Of a DNA stretch of 64,000 nt, positions 23,401 to 32,629 are shown piece by piece. The position numbers were made by a program, and so were the translations under genes. The stretch is from NCBI GenBank assembly GCA_902599495.1, contig CACKFY010000004.1, positions 1 to 64,000 on the forward strand, given 5' to 3'. The notes beneath the pieces were generated by a model, which saw only the letters and a program-made list of their open reading frames with translations, ran no database searches and had not been told where the DNA came from. Each line of letters starts with the position of its first letter. Position 1 is the first letter of the stretch. Origin of the DNA: an uncultured Pelagibacteraceae bacterium (lineage in GTDB: Bacteria; Pseudomonadota; Alphaproteobacteria; Pelagibacterales; Pelagibacteraceae).

Positions 23401-23784
23401 TTAACCAGTTTTTTCTAATGAAATTGTATTTTTGAGGATTTGTAAAATTTTATCTTTCTGATTTTTTGAAAGTGATGAAAATGTTTTACTTAAAAAAGAG
23501 TAATTTAAATCATCATTATCTTCTTGTGAATTTTTTATTTCATTAAAGTTCTTATAGTCCTCAAAAAAATATGTAATTGGAACTTTTAAAAAGTTAGATA
23601 ATTGCATTAAACGGTTTGAACTTACACCGTTTGTACCTTTTTCGTATTTTTGAATTTGTTGAAAAGTGACGTTTATAGCTTCTGCAACCTTTGTTTGTGT
23701 AAGACCTAGAGATAACCTTCTCATTCTTAATTTTTTACCTAAATGTAAGTTAAAATTCTCTTCCATCCCATCTCCCAATTTCAA
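23401..23784 (-). CDS. XRE-family HTH transcriptional regulator
   Basis: LGKKLRMRRLSLGLTQTKVAEAINVTFQQIQKYEKGTNGVSSNRLMQLSNFLKVPITYFFED Cro/C1 HTH. Confidence 0.9.
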   Translation of the reverse strand: MKLGDGMEENFNLHLGKKLRMRRLSLGLTQTKVAEAINVTFQQIQKYEKGTNGVSSNRLMQLSNFLKVPITYFFEDYKNFNEIKNSQEDNDDLNYSFLSKTFSSLSKNQKDKILQILKNTISLEKTG

Positions 23785-23929
23785 ATATTCAACATTAATT
23801 TCTCTATTTATGCAACACCAAAGTTCAACTTGGGTTCATTTTTTTTTAAGCTTTTTAGGGCCTTGTAATGCAAAAAAAACACGAAAACACTCTTGACATA
23901 TTCAAAAAAAAAACAGCTAAAAATATAAA

Positions 23930-24613
23930 TTAATTATGTTTTTTCAGTCTGTACTCCCAATTTCCTTGTTTTATAAATTGAGCTTTTAACCAAATTAATG
24001 TTTTAGCATCATACCAGATATCGGTATTTAATTTTTTATTATCTGGAAGTGTCTCATCAGAAGATAAAAATTTAAAATGCAATGCTTCATATGTTTTATT
24101 GTTTATTTGTATGTTTTTTTTTCCCAAAAATACTACTTTCTGTTCAATAATTCTTCCCGATATAGCGCTTATTTGTGCTTTGGCTTTAACTATTTCATGA
24201 TTCCACCAAGTTCCAACCATAAAGTTTATATCTGCATCACCTTTAAAAGATGATCCATCAATATAAAGATTATTTTTTTCTTTATTTAAGGTAATTTTAA
24301 CGTATTTATTTTTTTTATTTTGTAAAGTTGAAGATTCAAATGATTGAAACACTCCTTTTTGGTATTTTTCAGTGCTTTCAGCAAAATATTTATATAAGTC
24401 TATCCCAAGTTTAGTTATTTTAAAATTTACAACACTTTTCACAGTTAAATTGTCGCCATTTTTGACAAAATCATATTTATGAGAACCTATTAGATCATTA
24501 TTTCTAAATAAGTCGTATTCTAAATATTCAACATTAGAGTAATGTTGTAGGTGACTAAATGAATTAACGTTTAAAAAAAAGTATAAAATAATTGAAAGTG
24601 TAATTTTTTTCAT
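23930..24613 (-). CDS. Secreted conserved protein, DUF6134-like
   Basis: Signal peptide-like N-terminus; YDLFRNNDLIGSHKYDFVKNGDNLTVKS; family name is a recollection, not a search result. Confidence 0.55.
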   Translation of the reverse strand: MKKITLSIILYFFLNVNSFSHLQHYSNVEYLEYDLFRNNDLIGSHKYDFVKNGDNLTVKSVVNFKITKLGIDLYKYFAESTEKYQKGVFQSFESSTLQNKKNKYVKITLNKEKNNLYIDGSSFKGDADINFMVGTWWNHEIVKAKAQISAISGRIIEQKVVFLGKKNIQINNKTYEALHFKFLSSDETLPDNKKLNTDIWYDAKTLIWLKAQFIKQGNWEYRLKKHN

Positions 24614-24625
24614 ATAATTTTTAAT

Positions 24626-25621
24626 ATGGAAACAACAAATATATTAAATCAAATTGGTAATACACCATTAATCAAATTAAAACAAGTTTCTGAATTAACA
24701 GATTGTAATATTTATGGTAAGGCCGAATATTTTAATCCAGGTGAGTCCGTAAAAGATCGTGCTGCACTCTATATTGTAAAAGATGCTTTTAAAAAGAAAA
24801 AAATTGAAAAAGGTGGAATTATAGTGGAAGGAACCGCAGGAAATACTGGGATAGGTCTAGCAGTCGTTTGTAGAGAATATAACTTAGGTTTAAAAATTGT
24901 AATACCTAAAACACAGTCTATAGAAAAAAAAGAAATATTAAAAAAACTAGGGGCTGAATTAATTGAAGTCGATGCTGTACCTTACTCAAATCCCAATAAT
25001 TATATCAAACAATCAAAAATGATTGCGGAAGAATTATCCAGAAAACATAATTTTGGAGTTGTTTGGGGTAATCAGTTTGACAATATAATTAATACTGAAG
25101 CACATATTGAAACTACAGCAAATGAGATATGGTCTCAAACGGCTGGTAAAGTAGATGGTTTTACTTGTGCTGTAGGGACAGGAGGAACTTTGGCGGGTGT
25201 TTCAATTGGTTTAAAGAGTAAAAATAAAAATATTAAAATTGCACTTTCTGATCCTATGGGTTCATCTTTGTATTCATATATAAAAAATAATAAATTAGAA
25301 AGTAAGGGAAATTCAATTACTGAAGGAATTGGCACTGCAAGAATTACTAAAAATTTTGAAAAGGCTATTATCGATGAAGCTTTTCAAACAGATGACACTG
25401 TTGCTTTAAAAATTATTTATGATTTAATAGAACAACAAAATATTATTCTTGGTGGCTCATCTGGTATTAACATTGCTGGAGCAGTAAAACTTGCAAAAAA
25501 ACTTGGAAAAGGAAAAACAATTATTACTATACTGTGTGATGATGGTAGACGCTATGCAAGTAAAATTTTTAACAAAGATTTTTTAAAAAGTAAAAATTTA
25601 CCTATACCAAAGTGGTTATAA
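24626..25621 (+). CDS. cysK: Cysteine synthase (PLP-dependent O-acetylserine sulfhydrylase)
   Basis: [48 protein letters not shown]. Confidence 0.9.
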   Translation: METTNILNQIGNTPLIKLKQVSELTDCNIYGKAEYFNPGESVKDRAALYIVKDAFKKKKIEKGGIIVEGTAGNTGIGLAVVCREYNLGLKIVIPKTQSIEKKEILKKLGAELIEVDAVPYSNPNNYIKQSKMIAEELSRKHNFGVVWGNQFDNIINTEAHIETTANEIWSQTAGKVDGFTCAVGTGGTLAGVSIGLKSKNKNIKIALSDPMGSSLYSYIKNNKLESKGNSITEGIGTARITKNFEKAIIDEAFQTDDTVALKIIYDLIEQQNIILGGSSGINIAGAVKLAKKLGKGKTIITILCDDGRRYASKIFNKDFLKSKNLPIPKWL

Positions 25622-26347
25622 AATTTGGCTTAAAAATAACTTAGTTCTATCAGATTTAGGATTTTCGAAAAATTCTTTCGTTTTAGCTTTTTCAACAATT
25701 TTACCTTCATCCATAAAAATCATATTGTCAGCAACTTCTTTTGCGAATCCCATTTCGTGTGTTACAACAATCATGGTCATCCCTGCTTTAGCAAGATCAA
25801 CCATTGCATCTAAAACTTCTTTGATCATTTCTGGATCAAGTGCTGAAGTGGGTTCATCAAAAAGCATAATCTTTGGCTCCATACATAACGCTCGTGCTAA
25901 TGCTGATCTTTGTTGTTGACCGCCGGATAACTGTCCTGGAAATTTTTTAGCTTGATCAGCAATTTGAACTCTTTCTAAGTTTTTCATTGCTAATGCTTCA
26001 GCATCTTTTTTTGGCATTTTTTTAACCCATATAGGCGCCAAGGTACAATTATCTAAGATTGATAAGTGAGGAAATAAATTAAATTGCTGAAACACCATTC
26101 CTACTTCAGCTCGAATTTTTTCTAAGTCTTTAGTATTTTCGGAAATTTCTTTACCATCAACTATTATTTGACCATCTTGATGCTCCTCTAATCTGTTGAT
26201 GCATCGAATTAAAGTAGACTTTCCTGAACCAGAGGGTCCACAAATTACTATTTTCTCTTGTTGATTTACTTCAAGGTTTATATCTTTTAAAGCTTGAAAC
26301 TTATCAAACCATTTATTTACATTTTTTAATTCAATTATTTTACTCAT
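25616..26347 (-). CDS. aapP: General L-amino acid ABC transporter ATP-binding protein
   Basis: [45 protein letters not shown]; linked to aapQM. Confidence 0.93.
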   Translation of the reverse strand: MSKIIELKNVNKWFDKFQALKDINLEVNQQEKIVICGPSGSGKSTLIRCINRLEEHQDGQIIVDGKEISENTKDLEKIRAEVGMVFQQFNLFPHLSILDNCTLAPIWVKKMPKKDAEALAMKNLERVQIADQAKKFPGQLSGGQQQRSALARALCMEPKIMLFDEPTSALDPEMIKEVLDAMVDLAKAGMTMIVVTHEMGFAKEVADNMIFMDEGKIVEKAKTKEFFENPKSDRTKLFLSQIL

Positions 26348-27604
26348 TTATCTTTCTGTTTTTAGTTTTTTTTCTAAATTTTGACTATATCTACTCATAA
26401 CATAACATATTACCCAAAATACTAAACCAGCAAATACATAGCCTTCCATGGCCATTCCAAGCCATTTTGGATTAGTTTTTGCTAAATTTACCATTCCAGC
26501 AAGCTCTAAAAGTCCAACAACAAAAATTAGTGGCGTATCTTTTACCAATGCCAAAAATGTATTGGCTATTCCTGGAATTACTAATTTAAGAGCTTGAGGT
26601 AAAATTATTAAAAAATGCATTCTCCAATAACCCATGCCTAGCGATTTAGCTGCCTCGTATTGACCTTTAGGTAAAGCCTGTAACCCTCCTCTGACTACTT
26701 CAGCCATATAAGCTGCCTCGAATAAAGTTATAGCAATTAAAACTCTTATTAATTTATCTACATAAGTTCCGTCTGGTAAAAACATTGGAAACATTACTGC
26801 TGACATGAATAATACTGTAATCAAAGGAACACCTCTCCATAGCTCAATAAATCCTATGGAGGTGTATCTTATAGCAGGTAGCTTGGACCTTCTCCCTAAT
26901 GCTAAAATAGTCCCTATAGGAAAACAAAGTATTAAAGCAAATGCTGAAACTATGAATGTTAATGAAAGTCCACCCCAAGCACCAGTTTCAACATATTTTA
27001 GACCAAAATCTCCACCAGATATAAGTTTAAGACCAATTATTGGATATACGAATAATAAGAAGATAATAATATATTTTTTATATCTTTGAGGAACGAAAAA
27101 TGAAGCTCCGACTAGTAAAAATAGTGTTAAAAAAGCAGTATTTATCCGCCATTGTTCTGTATCAGGATAAAGTCCATAAACAAATCTATTTAACCAAACT
27201 TTGATAAATACCCAGCATGCACCACCACTAGTGCAATCTTCTTTTGTATTACCTGCAAAATTAGCATCAAATACAAACCAATTTAATAAAGGCGGGATAT
27301 ATTTTATAAGAGCAAATATTACAAGAAGCGTTAATAGTGCGTTAAAATTTGATGAGTTAAAATTAGTATTAACTTTATCAAGTAGTTTATTTCCACTAAA
27401 TTCAATTCTTATTAAATAAAGGCCAAATAATCCAAACAATAATGGAGTAAGATAACTTATTTTATCGGGTAAGAATGCAGTTATGTTTGTGCTAAAAAAA
27501 GAACTGAAAATAATATCTATAAAGCCTATTAAAATAAGGGTGCCTCCAATAGCAATGAAAGAATTCAGATTTTTTTTGTCAGATTTAAGTATTGATAAAT
27601 TCAT
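26348..27604 (-). CDS. aapM: General L-amino acid ABC transporter permease
   Basis: EAAYMAEVVRGGLQALPKGQYEAAKSLGMGYWRMHFLIILPQALKLVIPG. Confidence 0.92.
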   Translation of the reverse strand: MNLSILKSDKKNLNSFIAIGGTLILIGFIDIIFSSFFSTNITAFLPDKISYLTPLLFGLFGLYLIRIEFSGNKLLDKVNTNFNSSNFNALLTLLVIFALIKYIPPLLNWFVFDANFAGNTKEDCTSGGACWVFIKVWLNRFVYGLYPDTEQWRINTAFLTLFLLVGASFFVPQRYKKYIIIFLLFVYPIIGLKLISGGDFGLKYVETGAWGGLSLTFIVSAFALILCFPIGTILALGRRSKLPAIRYTSIGFIELWRGVPLITVLFMSAVMFPMFLPDGTYVDKLIRVLIAITLFEAAYMAEVVRGGLQALPKGQYEAAKSLGMGYWRMHFLIILPQALKLVIPGIANTFLALVKDTPLIFVVGLLELAGMVNLAKTNPKWLGMAMEGYVFAGLVFWVICYVMSRYSQNLEKKLKTER

Positions 27605-28782
27605 TATTTTTCCTTTATAGCCATTTTTTTGTTATACCAATTCATAAATACTGAAATAGAGAGACTTAAAGATAAATATGTGAGCATTGTTATTGAAATA
27701 ATTTCGATCGCTCGGCCAGTTTGCATTAGGGCAGTTCCCGCAAATACTAAAACAATATCTGGATATGCAATAGCAGCAGCTAAGGATGAATTTTTTGTTA
27801 AATTTAAATATTGGTTAGTAGTAGGTGGAATTATAATTCTTAAAGCTTGTGGCATAACTACAAGTTTTAAGATTTGTCCTTTTGTTAAACCAATTGAAGC
27901 AGCGGCCTCTTTCTGTCCCTTGCTAACACCTAATATACCTGCTCTGACATTCTCAGCAATAAAAGTTGCGGTGTACATTGATAAAGCTAATGCTAACGAA
28001 ATTAATTCAGGGATAATACTTACCCCACCTCGATATACATAAACGGTCTTGGATAATTGAGTTAATACAGGAATTTCAAATGATAAACTTACTCCACCAA
28101 TTAAAAATGATAAAAGTGGCAAACCAATAATTAATAAAATTGATATATACAAAGTTGGAATTTGTTTTCCAAATTTATCTCTTTGCTTTTGCGCATATTT
28201 ACCTAAAAAGTAAATTAGAATAAATGAAAATACTATAGAGTATAAAAATATAGAAAAGTTAGTCCAAACAAATTTTGGAACATACCAACCTTTTACATTC
28301 AAAAAGCTAATATCGTAAAAATTGATAGAGTCTACAGTCAAAGGTAAGGCTCTTAAAGCGGCGAAGTACCAGAAAAAAATTTGAAGAATTAGAGGTATAT
28401 TTCTAAATATTTCCACATACCATTCTGCTGATTTAGCTACTAAATAATTTTGAGATAGTCTTGCTATACCAATTGTTACTCCTAAAATTGTAGCAAAGAA
28501 AATTCCAATTACAGAAACTAAAATTGTGTTTAAAAGACCAACCAAAAATGCCCTGGCATACGTATGTGATCCATCATAGTCTATGAGTGAAAAAGTTATA
28601 TCAAAGGAAGACTCTTGAGATAAAAAACCAAATCCAAATGAAATTCCTCTGTTGCCCATATTGCTTTGGGCATTAATAGTAAAATAAATTACAACTAAAA
28701 TTAAAAATAAAACTGTTAAAATTTGCGGAATTAAATCTTTGTTTTTATTGCTTAAATTTAATTTAAGATTTTTAAAATTCAT
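27604..28782 (-). CDS. aapQ: General L-amino acid ABC transporter permease
   Basis: ENVRAGILGVSKGQKEAAASIGLTKGQILKLVVMPQALRIIIPP. Confidence 0.92.
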   Translation of the reverse strand: MNFKNLKLNLSNKNKDLIPQILTVLFLILVVIYFTINAQSNMGNRGISFGFGFLSQESSFDITFSLIDYDGSHTYARAFLVGLLNTILVSVIGIFFATILGVTIGIARLSQNYLVAKSAEWYVEIFRNIPLILQIFFWYFAALRALPLTVDSINFYDISFLNVKGWYVPKFVWTNFSIFLYSIVFSFILIYFLGKYAQKQRDKFGKQIPTLYISILLIIGLPLLSFLIGGVSLSFEIPVLTQLSKTVYVYRGGVSIIPELISLALALSMYTATFIAENVRAGILGVSKGQKEAAASIGLTKGQILKLVVMPQALRIIIPPTTNQYLNLTKNSSLAAAIAYPDIVLVFAGTALMQTGRAIEIISITMLTYLSLSLSISVFMNWYNKKMAIKEK

Positions 28783-28793
28783 TTTATGCAGAA

Positions 28794-28828
28794 TAAAAAA
28801 AAGGGCCAGATAAATCCAGCCCTTTTTA
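28794..28828 (-). terminator. Intrinsic terminator/attenuator between aapJ and aapQ
   Basis: Minus strand AAAAAGGGCTGG-ATTTAT-CTGGCCCTTTTTTTT: GC stem (with G-U pairs) followed by a T-tract. Confidence 0.8.
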
Positions 28829-28841
28829 ATTTAATTAGCAA

Positions 28842-29888
28842 TTATCTTGCTGGTGGTACATAAAGAATTCCACCTTTTGTCCATAACTCATTTGGACCTC
28901 TATTAGGTAAAATTCCAGTGTCCGCTATGTGTTTTTTATAGCTTTCACCGTAGTTTCCAACTTGCTCGATAATTCTTAAGCTCCAATCATTGTCTAAACC
29001 GAAAGCTGCACCTAATTCACCCTCAGCACCAACTAATCTTTTAATAGCTGGATTATCAGAGTCTTTTAAGCTTGAAGCGTTTGATGAATTAACACCGTAT
29101 TCTTCTGCTTCGATCATAGTGTTTAGAGACCATCTAACAATATCTTCCCACACAGAGTCACCTTGTCTTACAACAGGTCCTAATGGTTCTTTTGAAATTG
29201 TTTCTGGTAATACTTTATGCTCATCTGGGTTACTCAACTTAGTTCTTTGAGCAGCTAATCCAGATTTATCTGTAGTATAAGTATCACATCTTCCAGCATC
29301 ATAAGCTTGAACAACTTCGTCTGCTTTTTCAAACGCAATTGGTTCATACTTGATGTTTTTAGAATTGAAGAAGTCTCTCATGTTAAGCTCAGTAGTTGTA
29401 CCTGTGTTTGTACAAGCAGAAATACCGTCTCTGAAATCATTTACAGAATTGATCCCAGATGCTTTTCTAACCATGAAACCTTGACCATCATAAAAATTTA
29501 CACCAACAAATGTTAATCCAATGTCAGCGTCTCTTGATAATGTCCAAGTTGTGTTACGTGCAAGTACGTCGATTTCACCTGAAGTTAATGCAGTAAATCT
29601 CTCTTTTGCACTTAATGGAGTATATTTAACTTTGTCAGCATCGCCTAATACAGCAGCTGCAACAGCTCTACATACGTCCACATCTATGCCGGTCCAGTTT
29701 CCTGCTTCGTCAGCATTTGAAAATCCTGGAAGTCCTTGTGAAACTCCACATTTTACAAAACCAGCTTTCTTAGTGTTGTCTAAAGTCTTAGATTTTTTAG
29801 AACCAGCACCGCCTCCACCTTGGCCACAAGCCACAAGTAATAGAGATGCAAATCCAACCAAAATCCAAGTTTTAATTGATTTAATCAT
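28842..29888 (-). CDS. aapJ: General L-amino acid ABC transporter substrate-binding protein, predicted lipoprotein
   Basis: GFVKCGVSQGLPGFSNADEAGNWTGIDVDVCRAVAAAVLGDADKVKY; N-terminal LLLVAC lipobox. Confidence 0.92.
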   Translation of the reverse strand: MIKSIKTWILVGFASLLLVACGQGGGGAGSKKSKTLDNTKKAGFVKCGVSQGLPGFSNADEAGNWTGIDVDVCRAVAAAVLGDADKVKYTPLSAKERFTALTSGEIDVLARNTTWTLSRDADIGLTFVGVNFYDGQGFMVRKASGINSVNDFRDGISACTNTGTTTELNMRDFFNSKNIKYEPIAFEKADEVVQAYDAGRCDTYTTDKSGLAAQRTKLSNPDEHKVLPETISKEPLGPVVRQGDSVWEDIVRWSLNTMIEAEEYGVNSSNASSLKDSDNPAIKRLVGAEGELGAAFGLDNDWSLRIIEQVGNYGESYKKHIADTGILPNRGPNELWTKGGILYVPPAR

Positions 29889-29922
29889 ATTTATGATATC
29901 CTCATTTTATTGTTAACAATAT

Positions 29923-29942
29923 TTTGAAATTTAAATTTCAAA
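29923..29942. promoter_or_regulatory. Perfect 20-bp palindrome upstream of aapJ
   Basis: TTTGAAATTTAAATTTCAAA equals its own reverse complement; 35 bp upstream of the aapJ start. Confidence 0.45.
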
Positions 29943-30078
29943 GATCAAATTATGTATAATCTATTACTTAATTTCAATCTGATTAAATAACCACAATATA
30001 TAGACCATATATAATTTAAATACTAAATATACCAATATACACCTCTTTAATTAGACATGTTCTAAGATATAATTTATC

Positions 30079-30519
30079 ATGCCAACTTACTTTGTAAATT
30101 CATCAAATATTAAACTTTCAAAAATAGTAAAAGAAAAATTAGCAAAACAAATAACAAAAATTCATAACAAAACTACTGGGGCAAATAAATATTTTGCTCA
30201 AGTAATTTTTAATGACACAAAAAAAGGAAGCCATTTCATGGGCGGAAAAATAGTCACTAAATCTGAAATTTTTATATATGGTCACATTAGATCAGGTAGA
30301 ACCTCGAAAGTTAAAAATAAATTAATCAAAGGTTTAAGAGAAATAATTAAGGAAAATACAAAATTAGAAAAAGATAATATTTGGGTATATTTGTTGGATT
30401 TAAAGCCTAATCAAATGATAGAGTACGGCGAAATACTACCAAAATCTGGTGGTGAAAAAAAATGGTTTAAAAATTTACCAACAAAGTTAAAGATAAGATT
30501 AAATAAGATTGATAACTAA
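30079..30519 (+). CDS. Tautomerase superfamily protein, cis-3-chloroacrylic acid dehalogenase (cis-CaaD)-like
   Basis: Met then Pro1; P1, H28, R70, R73, Y103, E114 all at cis-CaaD numbering; WVYLLDLKPNQMIEYGEILP C-terminal motif. Confidence 0.85.
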   Translation: MPTYFVNSSNIKLSKIVKEKLAKQITKIHNKTTGANKYFAQVIFNDTKKGSHFMGGKIVTKSEIFIYGHIRSGRTSKVKNKLIKGLREIIKENTKLEKDNIWVYLLDLKPNQMIEYGEILPKSGGEKKWFKNLPTKLKIRLNKIDN

Positions 30520-31136
30520 TTTTTGGAAAACAAAAGCGAATTTATCTTATTTCCTTTTTTTTCTGCTTTCAGATAGAACTTAGTTTTAATTGTAACTATT
30601 TTATTAATTTTTTTTACCTTAATATTTGAAAATTTTTTTATAATAGTCTTAACATTCATGAAATAATCTAAATTGTCTGTGCTAAAAAAAACTTTTCCTT
30701 TTTTTTTTAAAATCGCAAAGATTGTCTTTAAAAACTCTTCATTTATAATACGTCTTTTCTTATGTCTTTTTTTGGGCCATGGGTCAGGAAATAAAACATA
30801 TATTATATCAAAACGAAGTTTGTTAAATTTATTGATAAATTTTTGAAACACATAGGGATAAAGATAAATGTTTTGTATATTGTTATTAATACAATAATCT
30901 GAAACATTTACCATTCCATTCTTAAAAGGATCTACACCAATTATATTTTTTTTTATATTTTTTTTGGATAAATAAATAAGGTTTTCACCCATTCCAATAC
31001 CAATTTCTAGAATCAATTTTTTCTTTGAATTTAATCTGTTTATATTCTTTGTTTTTAAATATTTTTTAAAGCTACTTTCTTTAATTATGGAAATCTTTCT
31101 TGATTTAACTCTTCCAAAATAAAGTTTTTTTTTCAT
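30516..31136 (-). CDS. trmB: tRNA (guanine-N7-)-methyltransferase
   Basis: LILEIGIGMGENLIYLSKKN, FPDPWPKKRHKKRRI. Confidence 0.94.
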   Translation of the reverse strand: MKKKLYFGRVKSRKISIIKESSFKKYLKTKNINRLNSKKKLILEIGIGMGENLIYLSKKNIKKNIIGVDPFKNGMVNVSDYCINNNIQNIYLYPYVFQKFINKFNKLRFDIIYVLFPDPWPKKRHKKRRIINEEFLKTIFAILKKKGKVFFSTDNLDYFMNVKTIIKKFSNIKVKKINKIVTIKTKFYLKAEKKGNKINSLLFSKN

Positions 31137-31141
31137 TAATG

Positions 31142-31218
31142 TGGCGCGCCCTGAAGGATTCGAACCTACGACCCTCGGTTTAGAAAACCGATGCTCTATC
31201 CAACTGAGCTAAGGGCGC
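31142..31218 (-). tRNA. tRNA-Arg (TCT)
   Basis: Reverse complement GCGCCCTTAGCTCAGTTGGATAGAGCATCGGTTTTCTAAACCGAGGGTCGTAGGTTCGAATCCTTCAGGGCGCGCCA; anticodon TCT. Confidence 0.96.
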
Positions 31219-31219
31219 T

Positions 31220-32629
31220 CTAAGAGACTTCTCTAGTATTAGCATTAAATGACTGGGTAAATGGAATTTTAACTACAACAGCATCTACTGCCTTACTTGA
31301 GTATTTCTTTGGTAAGTGCACCTTATATTTTTTACCTAAATTACCTATCGGAAAACCTGTTGCACTTAAATGTCCTTCATAAGGAACATATCCCATAGCT
31401 ATATTTTTTCCCTTCTCTGGATGGTACCACGGAGAAGTAATATAACCAACTGGTTTACCTCCATCGCTATTAGAGATTAGATAAAAATCATTAGCATAAT
31501 CGTCTATAGGTTTGCCTCCAAGTTCTAAACCAACCAATTGTAACTTATAGGGTTTATCACCGTTTCTTAATTGATCTCTCATTTTTTCTAAAGCTTCTTT
31601 ACCAATATAATCTGTTTTCTTTTCCCATACACCTTTTCCAGATAAAGAAACTTGATAACCTAAATTACATTGAAATGGATTAGTTTCATGATCTAAATCT
31701 TGTCCCCATGAAAGAATTCCAGCTTGAATTCGTCTGTGATGAGCTGGCGCAATAACCATAAGTTTATGTTTTTTTCCTGCTTTTAAGACTGCATTCCACA
31801 TGTCTTCAGCGTATAAAGTAGCATTTCTTAAATATATTTCATAACCTGCTTCTCCAGAAAAACCTGATTGTGATATAACGCAACTACGACCACCTATATT
31901 TGCTTCTGCTAAACCATAGAAAGGCATATTATCGAAATCAACTTGATCACCTGCTAAATCTTTCATTAGAGCTTTCGATTTTGGACCTTGAATTTGAACT
32001 GGACATGCATCTATTTCATCTATTTCAACATTAAATCTTTTATCTGCGTTTACTCCCTGTAAATAAAGACCTATGTCTGAGTCTGATAAGCTAAACCAGA
32101 ATTCATCATCAGCCACTCTTAACAAAACAGGATCATTTAAAACCCCACCTTTGTAATTACATAAAATTACATAACGACCTCTCATTGTTGAGATTTTTGT
32201 AGCATCTCTGGTGATTACATAATCAACAAATTTTTCTGCATCTGGTCCTTTTACTCTTATTTGTCTTTCAACAGCAACGTTCCACATTGTTACATGGTTT
32301 TTTATTGCTGCATACTCAACCATTGCTCCACCTTTTTCAGGTCTTACATAACCCCTAGGATGATAAATTCTATTGTATACAGTAGCTCTCCAGCAACCTG
32401 CTTTCATCGACAAGTGCCAATAAGGAGATTTTCTTACTCTTGTAGAGATTAACATCTCAACTTTAGTTGGTCCGCTTTGTCTGAGATTGTATGGAACTTG
32501 TCTATCTGACTGATCGACTGATGTTTCATGTCGGACTTTGTCATAATTAACTTTTTCTGGTTTTAAAGATATTAACTTAAATTTTTTCTTTGGTTTATTT
32601 TTTTTTACTTTTTTATTTTTCTTTGGCAT
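31220..32629 (-). CDS. DmdA/GcvT-family tetrahydrofolate-dependent demethylase-like protein
   Basis: ISTRVRKSPYW, MWNVAVERQIRVKGPDAEKFVDYVITRDATKI, GVLNDPVLLRVADDEFWFSLSDSDIGLY, GILSWGQDLDHETNPFQ. Lys-rich N-terminus may be partly non-coding. Confidence 0.8.
   Translation of the reverse strand: MPKKNKKVKKNKPKKKFKLISLKPEKVNYDKVRHETSVDQSDRQVPYNLRQSGPTKVEMLISTRVRKSPYWHLSMKAGCWRATVYNRIYHPRGYVRPEKGGAMVEYAAIKNHVTMWNVAVERQIRVKGPDAEKFVDYVITRDATKISTMRGRYVILCNYKGGVLNDPVLLRVADDEFWFSLSDSDIGLYLQGVNADKRFNVEIDEIDACPVQIQGPKSKALMKDLAGDQVDFDNMPFYGLAEANIGGRSCVISQSGFSGEAGYEIYLRNATLYAEDMWNAVLKAGKKHKLMVIAPAHHRRIQAGILSWGQDLDHETNPFQCNLGYQVSLSGKGVWEKKTDYIGKEALEKMRDQLRNGDKPYKLQLVGLELGGKPIDDYANDFYLISNSDGGKPVGYITSPWYHPEKGKNIAMGYVPYEGHLSATGFPIGNLGKKYKVHLPKKYSSKAVDAVVVKIPFTQSFNANTREVS

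Noticed and set aside
23893-23930. TTGACA...TAAAAA promoter-like sequence on the plus strand
   Set aside because: Would point into the antisense strand of the DUF6134-like gene; such matches are common in AT-rich spacers and nothing downstream supports a transcript.
27629-28042. 137-aa plus-strand ORF
   Set aside because: Antisense to aapQ; no independent support.
29307-29916. Plus-strand ORFs 29307-29516 and 29521-29916
   Set aside because: Antisense to aapJ, which has strong family motifs.
31142-31218. tRNA-Arg as an island boundary for the DmdA-like/iron block
   Set aside because: No integrase or direct repeat seen; composition looks like the surroundings.
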